From the NCBI GenBank assembly GCA_019414515.1, contig DXLX01000028.1, positions 1 through 64,000 of the forward strand: a DNA stretch of 64,000 nucleotides. The letters are read 5' to 3'. Source of the DNA: Collinsella sp. GTDB lineage: Bacteria; Actinomycetota; Coriobacteriia; Coriobacteriales; Coriobacteriaceae. A program made the position numbers and the translations under genes. Shown here piece by piece: positions 24,728 to 33,381 of the stretch (the stretch's first letter is position 1; each line of letters starts with the position of its first letter). The notes below the pieces were generated by a model. It saw only the letters and a program-made list of their open reading frames with translations, was not told where the DNA came from and searched no databases.

Positions 24728-26024
24728 CCTCGCCAGCCGCCTCGCCGCATCTGAGTCCGCATCGTCCACCATCCTCGCCAAGGATCGAACGCTTTCCTGC
24801 AACACCCGCCAAACGGGACTCAACAACAACGCACTTGTGATCGGCCCCTCGGGAGCCGGCAAGACCCGAAACGTCCTCAAGCCCAACCTGCTGCAAATGA
24901 ACGCAAGCTACATCGTGCTCGACACCAAAGGCACGCTCTGTCGCGAAGTGGGACCCGTGCTGGCAGCCCACGGCTACCGCGTGCAATGTCTCAACTTCGC
25001 CGACCTCAACACCGTCCCGGCCCTTGCGCCCGGCATCGAGCGCTGCGGCTACAACCCCCTGAGGCACATTCGCCGCAAGGCGGACGGCAGGCCCAACCAG
25101 CAGGACATCCTCTCGGTGGCAAAGGCCATCTGCCCCATCGAGGACAACAACCAGCCTTTTTGGGATCATGCGGCGGCAAACCTGCTGTCGTGTCTTATCG
25201 CCTACGTCACCGAACAGCTACCCGCCGACGAGCAGACGATCAGCTCGGTCATCAAGCTGATCGAGCACCTGCAGGACGGTGCCACGGGTCGATTGTTTGA
25301 CGACCTGATCACGACCGACCCCCAAAGCTATGCCCTCTCGCTATGGCGGCGCTACGCCATTACGCAAAATGCCGAGCGCATGCACGCGAGCATCGTCGGC
25401 ATCCTTGCCGAAAAGGTCATGTGTCTGGGATTCGACGGTGCGGCACAGCTCTATCGTGAGTGCCATCAGGTGGACTTCGCTTCCATGGGACACACCCCCT
25501 GCGCCCTGTTTGTAACCGTAAGCGATATTGACCGCAATCTCGATCCGCTGACCGGCCTCTTTATTTCGCAGGCGTTTATGGGCCTCATTCGTGAGGCCGA
25601 TAGGCAGCCCGACGGCAGCCTGCCCATGCCCGTGCGCTTTATGCTCGATGACTTCGCAAATCTGCAGATCCCCCAGATCGACAACGTGCTCTCGATTATC
25701 CGAAGCCGCAACATCTGGGCAACGCTGCTGCTGCAGTCGACCAACCAGCTCGATGCGCTCTATGGCGAGGCACGCGCACGCTCCATCATGGGCAACTGCG
25801 ACACGCATCTGGTGCTGGCGTTCCAGGATCCCGAGAGTGCCCGGGTGTTTTCCGACCGCGCCGACGCGCTGCCCAGCACGCTCATGGCGACGCCGATCGA
25901 TCGCTCGTGGCTCTTTGTACGCGGTCGCACTCCCGAACAGGTCGAGCGCTTTAGGCTCGAAGACCATCCGCTCTACGGGGAGCTGCCCGAGGCGCAGCGA
26001 GGCCATGCGGAGGCCGAGATCTAG
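24720..26024 (+). CDS. VirD4/TraG-family ATPase lacking transmembrane segments
   Basis: The 434-residue protein has Walker A GPSGAGKT at about 42-49, SYIVLDTKGTLCREVG after it, and Walker B VRFMLDDFANL at about 305-315, followed by the IRSRNIWATLLLQSTNQL motif of VirD4/TraG coupling proteins. Conjugative coupling proteins normally begin with two membrane helices; here the ATPase core starts within 20 residues of the N-terminus and no hydrophobic helix is seen. AAGGAGG stands 6 bases before the ATG. No relaxase, mating-pair or integrase gene is near. It may be a relic of an element or part of a distinct soluble complex with the ClpP-like peptidase. Confidence 0.8.
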   Translation: MSNLASRLAASESASSTILAKDRTLSCNTRQTGLNNNALVIGPSGAGKTRNVLKPNLLQMNASYIVLDTKGTLCREVGPVLAAHGYRVQCLNFADLNTVPALAPGIERCGYNPLRHIRRKADGRPNQQDILSVAKAICPIEDNNQPFWDHAAANLLSCLIAYVTEQLPADEQTISSVIKLIEHLQDGATGRLFDDLITTDPQSYALSLWRRYAITQNAERMHASIVGILAEKVMCLGFDGAAQLYRECHQVDFASMGHTPCALFVTVSDIDRNLDPLTGLFISQAFMGLIREADRQPDGSLPMPVRFMLDDFANLQIPQIDNVLSIIRSRNIWATLLLQSTNQLDALYGEARARSIMGNCDTHLVLAFQDPESARVFSDRADALPSTLMATPIDRSWLFVRGRTPEQVERFRLEDHPLYGELPEAQRGHAEAEI

Positions 26025-26101
26025 GCGCAGGGTTCTCGCAGCGCGCGGCGCCCCGACGATGTTCCACAAAGGCCGTGCGCCCCGGGACCACGGCAAAGCA
26101 A

Positions 26102-26133
26102 AGGGGCCCGCATCCGATAGGATACGGGCCCCT
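26102..26133 (-). terminator. Terminator after pgi
   Basis: A 14-bp stem with one mismatch and a GATA loop; on the minus strand it ends in CCCCTTTGCTTT, 33 bases past the pgi stop. It may also act on plus-strand transcripts from the VirD4-like gene. Confidence 0.75.
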
Positions 26134-26165
26134 GACTATAAGGCGCGATGCGTTAACAGCAGCGA

Positions 26166-27860
26166 CTACTTGCGATGCGCGCGGTAGAACTCGATGAGCG
26201 CCTGGGTCGAAGCGTCCTGCTCGGCCTTGGCGGCGTCGTCGTGGAAGGCCGGGGTAATCTGCTTGGCAAGCTGCTTGCCCAGCTCGACGCCCCACTGGTC
26301 GTAGGAGTCGATGCCCCAGACCGTGCCCTCGACAAACGTAATGTGCTCGTACAGGGCGATGAGCTCGCCGAGCGCGAACGGGGTCAACGTGTCGCCGAAG
26401 ATCGAGGTCGTCGGACGGTTGCCCTCAAAGCAGCGGGCCGGGACGATCTGCTCGGGCGTGCCCTCGGCGCGCACCTCATCGGCCGTCTTACCAAAGGCGA
26501 GTGCCTTGGTCTGGGCCAGGAAGTTGCCCAGGAACAGCTCGTGGACATCCTGGCCGCTGTCGGTTGCGGGGTTGGCAGTGTTGGCGAAAGCGATAAAGTC
26601 GGCCGGGACCACCACGGTGCCCTGGTGCAGCAGCTGGTAGAAGGCGTGCTGACCGTTGGTGCCGGGCTCGCCCCAGAAGATCTCACCGGTATCGGAGGTC
26701 ACGGCGCTGCCGTCCCAGCGGACGTGCTTGCCGTTGGACTCCATGGTGAGCTGCTGCAGGTAGGCCGGGAAACGATGCAGGTACTGGCAGTACGGAAGTA
26801 CGGCGTGGCTCTTGGAACCGAAGAAGTTGACGTACCAGACGTTGAGCAGGCCCATCAGCGCGACGGCGTTGTTCTCGAGCGGGGTGTTGCAGAAGTACTC
26901 GTCGATGGCGTGGAAGCCCTCGAGGAACTGCTGGAAGCGCTCGGGGCCGAGCACGACGATCAGCGACAGGCCCACGGCGGAGTCAACGGAATAACGGCCG
27001 CCGACCCAGTTCCAGAAACCGAAGGCGTTGGCGGGGTCGATACCGAAGGCCTCAACCTTCTCGAGTGCGGTGGAGACAGCGACGAAGTGCTTTGCCACGG
27101 CCTCGGCGTTCTGCTCATCGGAGCCGTCGATGGCGCCCTGAGCCTTGAGCTGCTCGAGTATCCAGGTCTTGACCTCGCGGGCGTTGGTGAGGGTCTCGAG
27201 CGTGGTGAAGGTCTTGGAGACGATGATCACAAGCGTGGTCTCGGGGTCCAGGCCCTTGAGCTTCTCTGCCTGATCGTTGGGGTCGATGTTGGAGATGTAG
27301 CGGCAATCGATACCGGCGTCGGCATAGGGACGCAGGGCCTCGTACGCCATGACCGGGCCCAGGTCGGAGCCGCCGATGCCAATGGACACCAGGTGCTCGA
27401 TCTTCTTGCCGGTAACGCCCTTCCACTCACCGGAGCGCACACGCTCGGCGAAGGCGTACATGCGGTCGAGGACCTCGTGCACGTCGGCGACAACGTCCTG
27501 GCCGTCGACGACGAGCTGCCCCTTCTCGCTAGCCGGGCGGCGCAGCGCGGTGTGCAGGACGGCACGGTCCTCGGTGGTGTTGATGTGCTCGCCGGAGAAC
27601 ATGGCGTCACGGCGCTCCTCGAGCTTCACCTCGCGGGCAAGATCGCACAGCAGCTTGACGGTCTCGTCGGTCACCAGGTTCTTGGACAGGTCGAAGTGCA
27701 GGTCACCGGCGTCAAAGCTCAGCTTGTTCACACGCTCGGGATCGGCGGCGAACCAGGCCTTGAGGTCGATACCCTCGGCCTCGAGCTTCTCCTGATGAGC
27801 CTCGAGCGCCTTCCAAGCGTCAGTCGACGTGGCGTCGATAGGTGCGGCAACAGTTGCCAT
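26166..27860 (-). CDS. pgi: Glucose-6-phosphate isomerase
   Basis: The 564-residue enzyme interconverts glucose 6-phosphate and fructose 6-phosphate in glycolysis. It has [32 protein letters not shown] and [17 protein letters not shown], the phosphate-binding and catalytic segments of the family, plus the C-terminal [18 protein letters not shown] stands 5 bases before the ATG. It is a single-gene unit with its own promoter and terminator. It would channel the glucose 6-phosphate made by the FrlB-like deglycase into glycolysis. Confidence 0.95.
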   Translation of the reverse strand: MATVAAPIDATSTDAWKALEAHQEKLEAEGIDLKAWFAADPERVNKLSFDAGDLHFDLSKNLVTDETVKLLCDLAREVKLEERRDAMFSGEHINTTEDRAVLHTALRRPASEKGQLVVDGQDVVADVHEVLDRMYAFAERVRSGEWKGVTGKKIEHLVSIGIGGSDLGPVMAYEALRPYADAGIDCRYISNIDPNDQAEKLKGLDPETTLVIIVSKTFTTLETLTNAREVKTWILEQLKAQGAIDGSDEQNAEAVAKHFVAVSTALEKVEAFGIDPANAFGFWNWVGGRYSVDSAVGLSLIVVLGPERFQQFLEGFHAIDEYFCNTPLENNAVALMGLLNVWYVNFFGSKSHAVLPYCQYLHRFPAYLQQLTMESNGKHVRWDGSAVTSDTGEIFWGEPGTNGQHAFYQLLHQGTVVVPADFIAFANTANPATDSGQDVHELFLGNFLAQTKALAFGKTADEVRAEGTPEQIVPARCFEGNRPTTSIFGDTLTPFALGELIALYEHITFVEGTVWGIDSYDQWGVELGKQLAKQITPAFHDDAAKAEQDASTQALIEFYRAHRK

Positions 27861-27910
27861 AAAGTCCTCCTCAGCATACGGGCGCACACCTCCATGCACG
27901 CCCGGATATT

Positions 27911-27938
27911 CAGATATCTCTATTCTAGCGCAGGTCAA
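27911..27938 (-). promoter_or_regulatory. pgi promoter
   Basis: On the minus strand TTGACC (27933-27938) and TATCTG (27911-27916) are separated by 16 bases, about 50 bases before the pgi start codon. Confidence 0.5.
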
Positions 27939-27980
27939 GACTGCAATCAGCGAGCGTTGCCAATCGGCCCCCAAACGGCG

Positions 27981-28015
27981 ACCGACCAAAAAGGGACAGG
28001 TTTATTTTGGCAGGT
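27981..28015 (-). repeat. 35-bp intergenic repeat, copy 1
   Basis: The reverse complement of this segment matches 28714-28748 at 31 of 35 positions, with the core AACCnGTCCCTTTTTGGT. The two copies point towards each other and flank the alcohol-dehydrogenase remnant gene. Confidence 0.7.
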
Positions 28016-28061
28016 CAAACGCTTTACCAATCAAAAATAACCCATCCCTTTATGGCAATTA

Positions 28062-28637
28062 TTAGGCCGCAGCGCACACACTGCCGAGCAACTCACGCAG
28101 AGGAGACCCGATGCCCTCCAGCAGCTCGGGCGCGATGATGGCAAAAACGGGAGCCTCGCCGGCTCCCACCGTAGCGGGCACCTTGCCCTCCGAGACAATG
28201 CATCCATAGGGGACAAAACCGTCCTCACCGGCATCGAGCGCCGCCATGCGGTGGGCGAGCTCGCGCGCAAAGCCGGCTGTATCGGCATCACCGATCGCCA
28301 GGACAAAGTCCACACCCTCGTCGGTCGCCAGGGCCACGGCCTCGTTGACCAGCTCGCCTCCCCCATCGCCTCCAACCGAGCCACAGCGAAAGAGCACGCG
28401 TTCGAGCAGGGCGCGATCGAGCGAGCCCAGCGCCGCCGAAACGAGCTCATCACGCGTGTGCTTGTCACCACCCAGCACAACCAGCGCCTTGGTGCCACCG
28501 TAGTGAGCGACCAATCGTCCGCACCAGCGAGCCACGTCCCCATCCGCAACAAGGCGCGTCGGCATACCAAACCCACAATTGACCATCTTTCCCACAACCC
28601 TTCCGTGCGTATAGGCGGTATCAATCGTTAGACCCAT
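28062..28637 (-). CDS. N-terminal-domain-only relative of iron-containing alcohol dehydrogenase
   Basis: The 191-residue protein aligns by eye with the Rossmann half of NADH-dependent butanol-type dehydrogenases: HYGGTKALVVLGGDKHTRDELV, a middle VNEAVALATDEGVDFVLAIGDADTAGFA replacing the usual GGGSxxD loop, and a trailing VPYGCIVSEGKVPATVGAGE region. The C-terminal iron-binding domain with its His ligands is absent, and the family is normally about 390 residues. It could be a decayed gene or a small nucleotide-binding protein in its own right. It is flanked by an inverted pair of 35-bp repeats. Confidence 0.55.
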   Translation of the reverse strand: MGLTIDTAYTHGRVVGKMVNCGFGMPTRLVADGDVARWCGRLVAHYGGTKALVVLGGDKHTRDELVSAALGSLDRALLERVLFRCGSVGGDGGGELVNEAVALATDEGVDFVLAIGDADTAGFARELAHRMAALDAGEDGFVPYGCIVSEGKVPATVGAGEAPVFAIIAPELLEGIGSPLRELLGSVCAAA

Positions 28638-28713
28638 GCTACGAAGCGAGGTTTTCCGAGCTGTTTCACACTCTTTAGGGCTGCGTTAAAACCCGATGCA
28701 GCCGCACGACCAT

Positions 28714-28748
28714 ACCTACCAAAACAAACCAGTCCCTTTTTGGTTGGT
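28714..28748 (+). repeat. 35-bp intergenic repeat, copy 2
   Basis: Inverted partner of 27981-28015, 31 of 35 positions equal. It ends 1 base before the -35 box of the Y-family polymerase promoter, so it might also serve as upstream regulatory DNA there. Confidence 0.7.
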
Positions 28749-28749
28749 T

Positions 28750-28792
28750 TTGACGATGTCCGGACGAGCGGGTATTATCGAACAAGTATTCG
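28750..28792 (+). promoter_or_regulatory. SOS-type promoter: -35/-10 and LexA box
   Basis: TTGACG (28750-28755) and TATTAT (28773-28778) are spaced 17 bases. Immediately after lies CGAACAAGTATTCG (28779-28792), one base off the Gram-positive LexA box CGAACnnnnGTTCG, covering the expected transcription start. The downstream gene is a Y-family polymerase, a classic SOS target. Confidence 0.8.
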
Positions 28793-28821
28793 ATAAGAAC
28801 ATGTGTTTGATGGGAGGACGC

Positions 28822-30327
28822 GTGGGACACGAGCGTCACACCTATATCTGCATCGACCTCAAGACGTTCTACGCCAGCGTCGAGTGCGTCGACCGCGGTC
28901 TCGACCCGCTCACCACCAACCTGGTCGTTGCCGACGAATCGCGCGGGCGCACGACCATCTGCCTTGCCATCACACAGGCCATGAAAGACCTCGGAATCCA
29001 TAACCGCTGTCGCCTGTTCGAGATTCCCGACGGTATCGACTACATCAAGGCCGTACCGCGCATGCAGCACTACATGGAGGTGTCGGCGCAAATCTACGGT
29101 ATCTATCTGGAATTCGTCAGCCCACAGGACGTGCACGTCTACTCCATCGACGAATGCTTTATCGACGTGACGCCCTATCTGGACCTCTATCACACCGACG
29201 CTGAAGGCTTCGCCTGCATGTTGCGCGACGAGGTCCTGGCGCGCACCGGCATCACGGCAACGGTTGGCATCGGCCCCAACCTATTCCAGGCCAAGGTGGC
29301 ACTCGACATTACCGCCAAGCACGTACCCAGCCGCATCGGCATACTCGATGACGAGACCTTTCGCAAGGAGATCTGGCCCCATCGCCCCATCACCGACATC
29401 TGGGGCATTGGGCCCGGCGTGGCAGCACGACTCGAAAAATACGGCGTCTACGATCTGATGGGCGTCGCGGCGCTCGACGAAAACCTGCTCTACGACGAGC
29501 TCGGCGTCAATGCCGAGTATCTTATCGACCACGCCTTTGGGCGCGAGCCGACAACTATCGCCGATATTCAGGCCTATCGCCCGCAGGCAACCTCAACTAC
29601 CACAGGACAGGTGCTCTCGAAAGGCTATGCCTATGAACAGGCCTACACCGTCTTGCGCGAGATGGTCGACAACGCTGTGCTGGACTTAGTCGATAAGCAC
29701 GTGGTGTGCAACAGTATCTCGCTCTTTGTAGGCTACGCGAGCGAGCGCGCCGACATACGCCGCCTCGACGCCAGCGGCACAGCACAATATGTAGACGGAT
29801 GCGGGCATTTGCGTTCGAGCACGTCGAGCATCGAACCCGCCGCAACCGACGGCCCCGAGCTCACGCCCCGCGCGCCCAAGCCCGTCCAACGCGACGACGA
29901 ACGCCGACGTTTGGTGCGAGAGGCACAGGCGATTGACGGCATCTTTGTGGGCGAACACGGCGGCAAGCCGCGTGGTGGCTATGCCGCGCTCTTTGCGCAC
30001 TCCAACGCCTCGCACAAGCTGCCCGAGCGCACCAATTCGTTTAAGAAGATCATGGGCTATTTCGATGAGCTCTGGGCGCAGACTGTCGATCCCAAACGAC
30101 CGGTCAAGCGCATCAACCTGGGATTTGGCAACCTCATGCCCGAGGAATTTACCACTATCGACCTGTTCAGCGATGTTAAGGCCGATGAGCGCGAGCGCGA
30201 CCTGGCGCGCGCTGTCCTGGCCGTGAAGGGCAAGTACGGCAAGAACGCGCTCGTCAAGGGATTAAGCTTCACCGCCGGCGCCACCGCACGCGAACGCAAC
30301 GATCAGGTAGGAGGACATCGTGCCTAA
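28822..30327 (+). CDS. Y-family DNA polymerase (DinB/UmuC/UvrX-type)
   Basis: The 501-residue protein has the Y-family motifs YICIDLKTFYASVEC (metal-binding Asp), YSIDECFIDVT (catalytic Asp-Glu), TATVGIGPNLFQAKVALD and the thumb motif DIWGIGPGVAARL. It is a translesion polymerase, nearer the UvrX/YqjW branch than DinB. A region at about 325-375 is Ser/Ala/Pro-rich and not typical, possibly an insert before the little-finger end. The GTG at 28822 is chosen for the GGGAGG just before it; ATGs 4 and 7 codons upstream are alternatives. It overlaps the YolD-like gene by 8 bases and follows an SOS box. Confidence 0.85.
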   Translation: MGHERHTYICIDLKTFYASVECVDRGLDPLTTNLVVADESRGRTTICLAITQAMKDLGIHNRCRLFEIPDGIDYIKAVPRMQHYMEVSAQIYGIYLEFVSPQDVHVYSIDECFIDVTPYLDLYHTDAEGFACMLRDEVLARTGITATVGIGPNLFQAKVALDITAKHVPSRIGILDDETFRKEIWPHRPITDIWGIGPGVAARLEKYGVYDLMGVAALDENLLYDELGVNAEYLIDHAFGREPTTIADIQAYRPQATSTTTGQVLSKGYAYEQAYTVLREMVDNAVLDLVDKHVVCNSISLFVGYASERADIRRLDASGTAQYVDGCGHLRSSTSSIEPAATDGPELTPRAPKPVQRDDERRRLVREAQAIDGIFVGEHGGKPRGGYAALFAHSNASHKLPERTNSFKKIMGYFDELWAQTVDPKRPVKRINLGFGNLMPEEFTTIDLFSDVKADERERDLARAVLAVKGKYGKNALVKGLSFTAGATARERNDQVGGHRA

Positions 30328-30745
30328 GTCCCAACAACAGCCGATGCGGCCACCGACGCCTTTTGAACGTCTAGCGGACCCCGAGGGAAGACGTCGCTCC
30401 TCCGACCCCAAGCTCACCGCCAACGGCGCCGTCCGCGCCGGCCGTGCCGCGCAGTTTATGCCCTTTGCCGCCCTCACGGGATACTACGAGCTCGTGCGCA
30501 AGCAGGAAATCACCGTCGAGCCAAAACGTGAACTCACGGAAGAAAAAGCCCTCGTGCTTTCTAAAAAGCTCGAGGGTCTCAAACGTGGCGACCTGGTCCG
30601 CGTCACCTATTACGATACGTACGGCTATCGCTCCCGCACCGGCATCCTTGACGAGGTACTCCCTGCCTTCAGGCTCCTCAAGCTCAAAGATATCGCCATC
30701 GACTTCGACGATATCCAAGACATCGAGCTGCGCGGACGAGCCTAG
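30320..30745 (+). CDS. YolD-like protein
   Basis: The 141-residue protein has the AAQFMPFAALTGYYELVRKQE motif region and a C-terminal beta-rich GDLVRVTYYDTYGYRSRTG domain, typical of YolD-like partners of UvrX-type polymerases. It begins with GTG, has TAGGAGGA 6 bases upstream and overlaps the polymerase stop, so the two are translated together. YolD-like proteins are thought to modulate the polymerase during SOS mutagenesis. Confidence 0.8.
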   Translation: MPKSQQQPMRPPTPFERLADPEGRRRSSDPKLTANGAVRAGRAAQFMPFAALTGYYELVRKQEITVEPKRELTEEKALVLSKKLEGLKRGDLVRVTYYDTYGYRSRTGILDEVLPAFRLLKLKDIAIDFDDIQDIELRGRA

Positions 30746-30771
30746 ACAAGGAAATGCATCCAAGACGGCGC

Positions 30772-31155
30772 TTACAGCGTCATGACGTAGTAGCCCGCGT
30801 CTTTCACGGCCGTCTCGAGGACACCGCGATCAACCGGCTGCTTAGAGCGCACGCGTGCCGTGTGGTCCGCATACGTCACCGTTGCCCACACGCCATCCAG
30901 TGCATTAAGGGCATTGGCTACGTTCTGAGCGCAGCCGTCACAGCTCATGCCGCCGATGAGCAGCTCATCGCTATAGGGGTAGTGTGACGCATCGGTATCC
31001 ACCACAACAACCTTTTTGGCCTTCTTACCGCTCGCGCCATCGCTGCAGCAACTCTTCCCGTGTGTCGAAGCGGCAATACGACGCAGTCCAAAAAACATGC
31101 CGACGGCAATGACGGCCAGCACGATGAGATCCGCAGGGTTGAGCAAGTCACTCAT
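30772..31155 (-). CDS. Membrane-anchored heavy-metal-associated (CopZ-like) protein
   Basis: The 127-residue protein has one N-terminal membrane helix (LIVLAVIAVGMFFGL), a short KSCCSDG patch, then an HMA domain with MSCDGCAQNVANALNAL as the metal-binding CxxC loop and a C-terminal VKDAGYYV. It resembles a copper chaperone tethered to the membrane. No copper ATPase lies next to it. A CsoR-type operator lies upstream, fitting copper control. GGGGA precedes the ATG. Confidence 0.75.
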   Translation of the reverse strand: MSDLLNPADLIVLAVIAVGMFFGLRRIAASTHGKSCCSDGASGKKAKKVVVVDTDASHYPYSDELLIGGMSCDGCAQNVANALNALDGVWATVTYADHTARVRSKQPVDRGVLETAVKDAGYYVMTL

Positions 31156-31183
31156 GCGTTCCCCTTTCAAGTAGCCCTATCTA

Positions 31184-31202
31184 GATACCCCCATGGGGTG
31201 TC
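31184..31202 (-). promoter_or_regulatory. CsoR-like copper operator
   Basis: GATACCCCCATGGGGTGTC is an imperfect palindrome of the G-tract type bound by CsoR repressors, about 30 bases before the HMA gene. The gene's metal-binding motif makes copper regulation likely; the csoR gene is not in the window. Confidence 0.6.
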
Positions 31203-31263
31203 CCCATCTTAACCCAAAATCATGTCCGTTCGGTCAATTAGTTTCCCGCTTCAAACTTTTTTG

Positions 31264-31291
31264 TTGACCATGGCTTACTTTCGTGTATAAG
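31264..31291 (+). promoter_or_regulatory. Promoter of the DUF3793-flavodoxin unit
   Basis: TTGACC (31264-31269) and TATAAG (31286-31291) are spaced 16 bases, 40 bases before the GTG start of the DUF3793 gene. Confidence 0.6.
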
Positions 31292-31330
31292 TTTTCCTAG
31301 GCTAACAAGTGAGGACTCGAAAGGGGCAAC

Positions 31331-32035
31331 GTGACTCGAACCATTGACATCCCAACATACCAAACGGCTGTCGTGCGCAACTGCTCCCCTACGCTCGCAG
31401 GTATCAAGCCGGCTTCGCTCTTTACCTATCCCGGCGTTTACGCCAACCAAAACGGAAAACTCGGCGTCGCTCAAATCGAAGAGCGACGCTCTCGCCTGCT
31501 CGCCGTCATAGCCCAATGCAACCGCGAGCTCCAGCCGCTCGGGATCCATATGAGCGTTTTGGTCTGGCGCCCCTGCGGAGCGCTCATCTATGTGTACCGC
31601 CCTGCGGACCTCATGCGATACCTCTCCGACCCCCGCGCCACGACGGCGCTTGTCGCCGAAGGTTACGATGTCCACAACCTGCCCGCATCCCTGGTGCATC
31701 TCGCCGCGCGCATCACGCTGGCAAGCAGCAATGCCGCAGAAAGCGCCTATGACGGCAGTGTCTGCGCACTCGCGCGAAATAGGCACTGCGATACGGGGTG
31801 CATGTGCGAGCTCCCCCACGAAATTGGCTATTTTTTGGGCTATCCCTACGAAGATGTCCATCAGTTTATCGTCCAGCACGGCGAAAACTATAAGGTCTTT
31901 GGCGCCTGGAAGGTATACACAAACGTCGAACAGGCGCTCACGACCTTCGATTCCTATCGTGCATGCACGCAATACCTTACCTACATCTATCAGCAGGGCT
32001 GCAGCTTGGCGCAACTTGCCCAGGCAACCCGATAG
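31331..32035 (+). CDS. DUF3793 family protein
   Basis: The 234-residue protein matches the DUF3793 pattern: PTLAGIKPASLFTY at the start, LVWRPCGALIYVYRP, and the conserved CELPHEIGYFLGYPYEDV and GENYKVFGAWKVY near the end. The function is unknown. Members often sit next to a flavodoxin, as here, which suggests a redox or iron/haem role in anaerobes. It has a GTG start with AAGGGG 6 bases upstream. Three Cys near 155-160 may be functional. Confidence 0.8.
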   Translation: MTRTIDIPTYQTAVVRNCSPTLAGIKPASLFTYPGVYANQNGKLGVAQIEERRSRLLAVIAQCNRELQPLGIHMSVLVWRPCGALIYVYRPADLMRYLSDPRATTALVAEGYDVHNLPASLVHLAARITLASSNAAESAYDGSVCALARNRHCDTGCMCELPHEIGYFLGYPYEDVHQFIVQHGENYKVFGAWKVYTNVEQALTTFDSYRACTQYLTYIYQQGCSLAQLAQATR

Positions 32036-32081
32036 AACATAGAAGCCGCGGCAACCTGCCGCACAACTGAAAGGACTCAAC

Positions 32082-32501
32082 ATGAGCAAGATCGCCGTCG
32101 TCTACTGGAGCGGCACGGGCAACACCGAGGCCATGGCAAACTTCGTTGCCGAAGGTGCAACCGATGCCGGCGCCGAGGCAGAGGTCATCTCCTGCGCCGA
32201 CTTCTCTGCCGACAAGGCCACCGAATATGATGCCTTCGCCTTCGGCTGCCCAGCCATGGGCTCCGAGGAACTCGAGTACGATGAGTTCCAGCCGATGTGG
32301 GACGAGGTCAAGGAGGCTCTCGGCGACAAGAAGGTCGTCCTCTTTGGCTCCTATTCGTGGGCCGAGGGCGAGTGGATGGACAACTGGAAGGCCGACGCCG
32401 ACGAGGCCGGCGTCAACGTCGTGGACTCCACCATCTGCTACGACGCGCCCGACGACGAGGGCGAGACCGCTTGCAAGGCCCTCGGAGCCGAGCTCGCGTA
32501 A
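32082..32501 (+). CDS. Flavodoxin
   Basis: The 139-residue protein has the FMN phosphate loop YWSGTGNTEAMA and the FMN-binding FGCPAMGSEELE and FGSYSWAEGEWMD loops of short-chain bacterial flavodoxins. It carries electrons at low potential in the cytoplasm. GAAAGGA precedes the ATG. It is co-oriented with the DUF3793 gene 46 bases upstream and is followed by a strong terminator. Confidence 0.95.
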   Translation: MSKIAVVYWSGTGNTEAMANFVAEGATDAGAEAEVISCADFSADKATEYDAFAFGCPAMGSEELEYDEFQPMWDEVKEALGDKKVVLFGSYSWAEGEWMDNWKADADEAGVNVVDSTICYDAPDDEGETACKALGAELA

Positions 32502-32551
32502 CGAACCCAGGGCTTCCAAGAGAGCCTGCATCAAAGCGTATCCCCATCCCT

Positions 32552-32595
32552 ACAAAAGAGCGGGGCTGGATTCAAGTCCAGCCCCGCTCTTTTGT
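32552..32595. terminator. Bidirectional terminator between flavodoxin and the amino-acid ABC operon
   Basis: A perfect 19-bp stem with a 6-nt loop, flanked by A and T runs, serves both converging units. Confidence 0.9.
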
Positions 32596-32616
32596 AACGG
32601 CAGTTACATCAACCGG

Positions 32617-33369
32617 CTACGAGATATTGCCCAAGAACGCCTTGGTGCGCTCGCTCTTGGGGTGGTCGAAGACCTCGCTCGGCGTACCCTCTTCCACAAT
32701 GACGCCTCCGTCCATAAAGACGACGCGGTCGGCGACATCGCGGGCAAAGCCCATCTCGTGCGTCACGACGATCATGGTCATACCGTCGTGTGCCAGGTCG
32801 CGCATGACGCCCAAGACGTCGCGCACGAGCTCAGGGTCGAGCGCCGAGGTGGCCTCGTCAAAGAGCATGACGTGCGGGTTCATCGACAGGGCGCGGGCGA
32901 TGGCAACGCGCTGCTGCTGGCCGCCCGAGAGCTGGCTCGGCATAAAGTCGATACGCTCGGCAAGGCCGACCTTGGTCAGCTCCTCGATGGCAATCTTCTC
33001 GGCCTCTTCCTTGCTGCGCTTGAGCACCTTTTGCTGCGCAAGCATGACGTTCTTTTTGACCGACAGGTGCGGGAACAGGTTGAACTGCTGAAAGACCATG
33101 CCCAGGTGCGTGCGCACTTTGTTGAGGTCGACACCCTTGGCGCACACATCCACGCCCTCAACGATAATCGAGCCGCTCGTGGGATGCTCCAGACGATTGA
33201 TGCAGCGAAGCATCGTCGACTTGCCCGAGCCCGAGGGGCCCAAGACCACAACGACCTCACCCTTGTGCACATCCAGATCTATGTCGCGCAGGACCACGTT
33301 GTCGCCAAAGGCCTTCTGGAGGTTCTTGATGCTGACGACGACCTCGTTCGAGTTATTGGTTTCGCTCAT
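32617..33369 (-). CDS. glnQ: Polar amino-acid ABC transporter ATPase (GlnQ-type)
   Basis: The 250-residue ATPase has Walker [10 protein letters not shown], signature [15 protein letters not shown], Walker [15 protein letters not shown] and a VVTHEMGFA switch His, the full set for a GlnQ/HisP-type importer ATPase. It energises uptake with the permease and binding protein encoded upstream. Spacing to the permease gene is 12 bases. The exact amino acid is not readable. Confidence 0.9.
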   Translation of the reverse strand: MSETNNSNEVVVSIKNLQKAFGDNVVLRDIDLDVHKGEVVVVLGPSGSGKSTMLRCINRLEHPTSGSIIVEGVDVCAKGVDLNKVRTHLGMVFQQFNLFPHLSVKKNVMLAQQKVLKRSKEEAEKIAIEELTKVGLAERIDFMPSQLSGGQQQRVAIARALSMNPHVMLFDEATSALDPELVRDVLGVMRDLAHDGMTMIVVTHEMGFARDVADRVVFMDGGVIVEEGTPSEVFDHPKSERTKAFLGNIS

Positions 33370-33381
33370 GATAGGACCTCC

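Noticed and set aside
23156..26024. Complete integrative conjugative element
   Set aside because: No relaxase, integrase, mating-pair genes or attachment repeats are seen around the VirD4-like gene.
26175..28040. Long plus-strand open frame opposite pgi
   Set aside because: Pgi on the minus strand has all family motifs; the antisense frame has none and no ribosome site.
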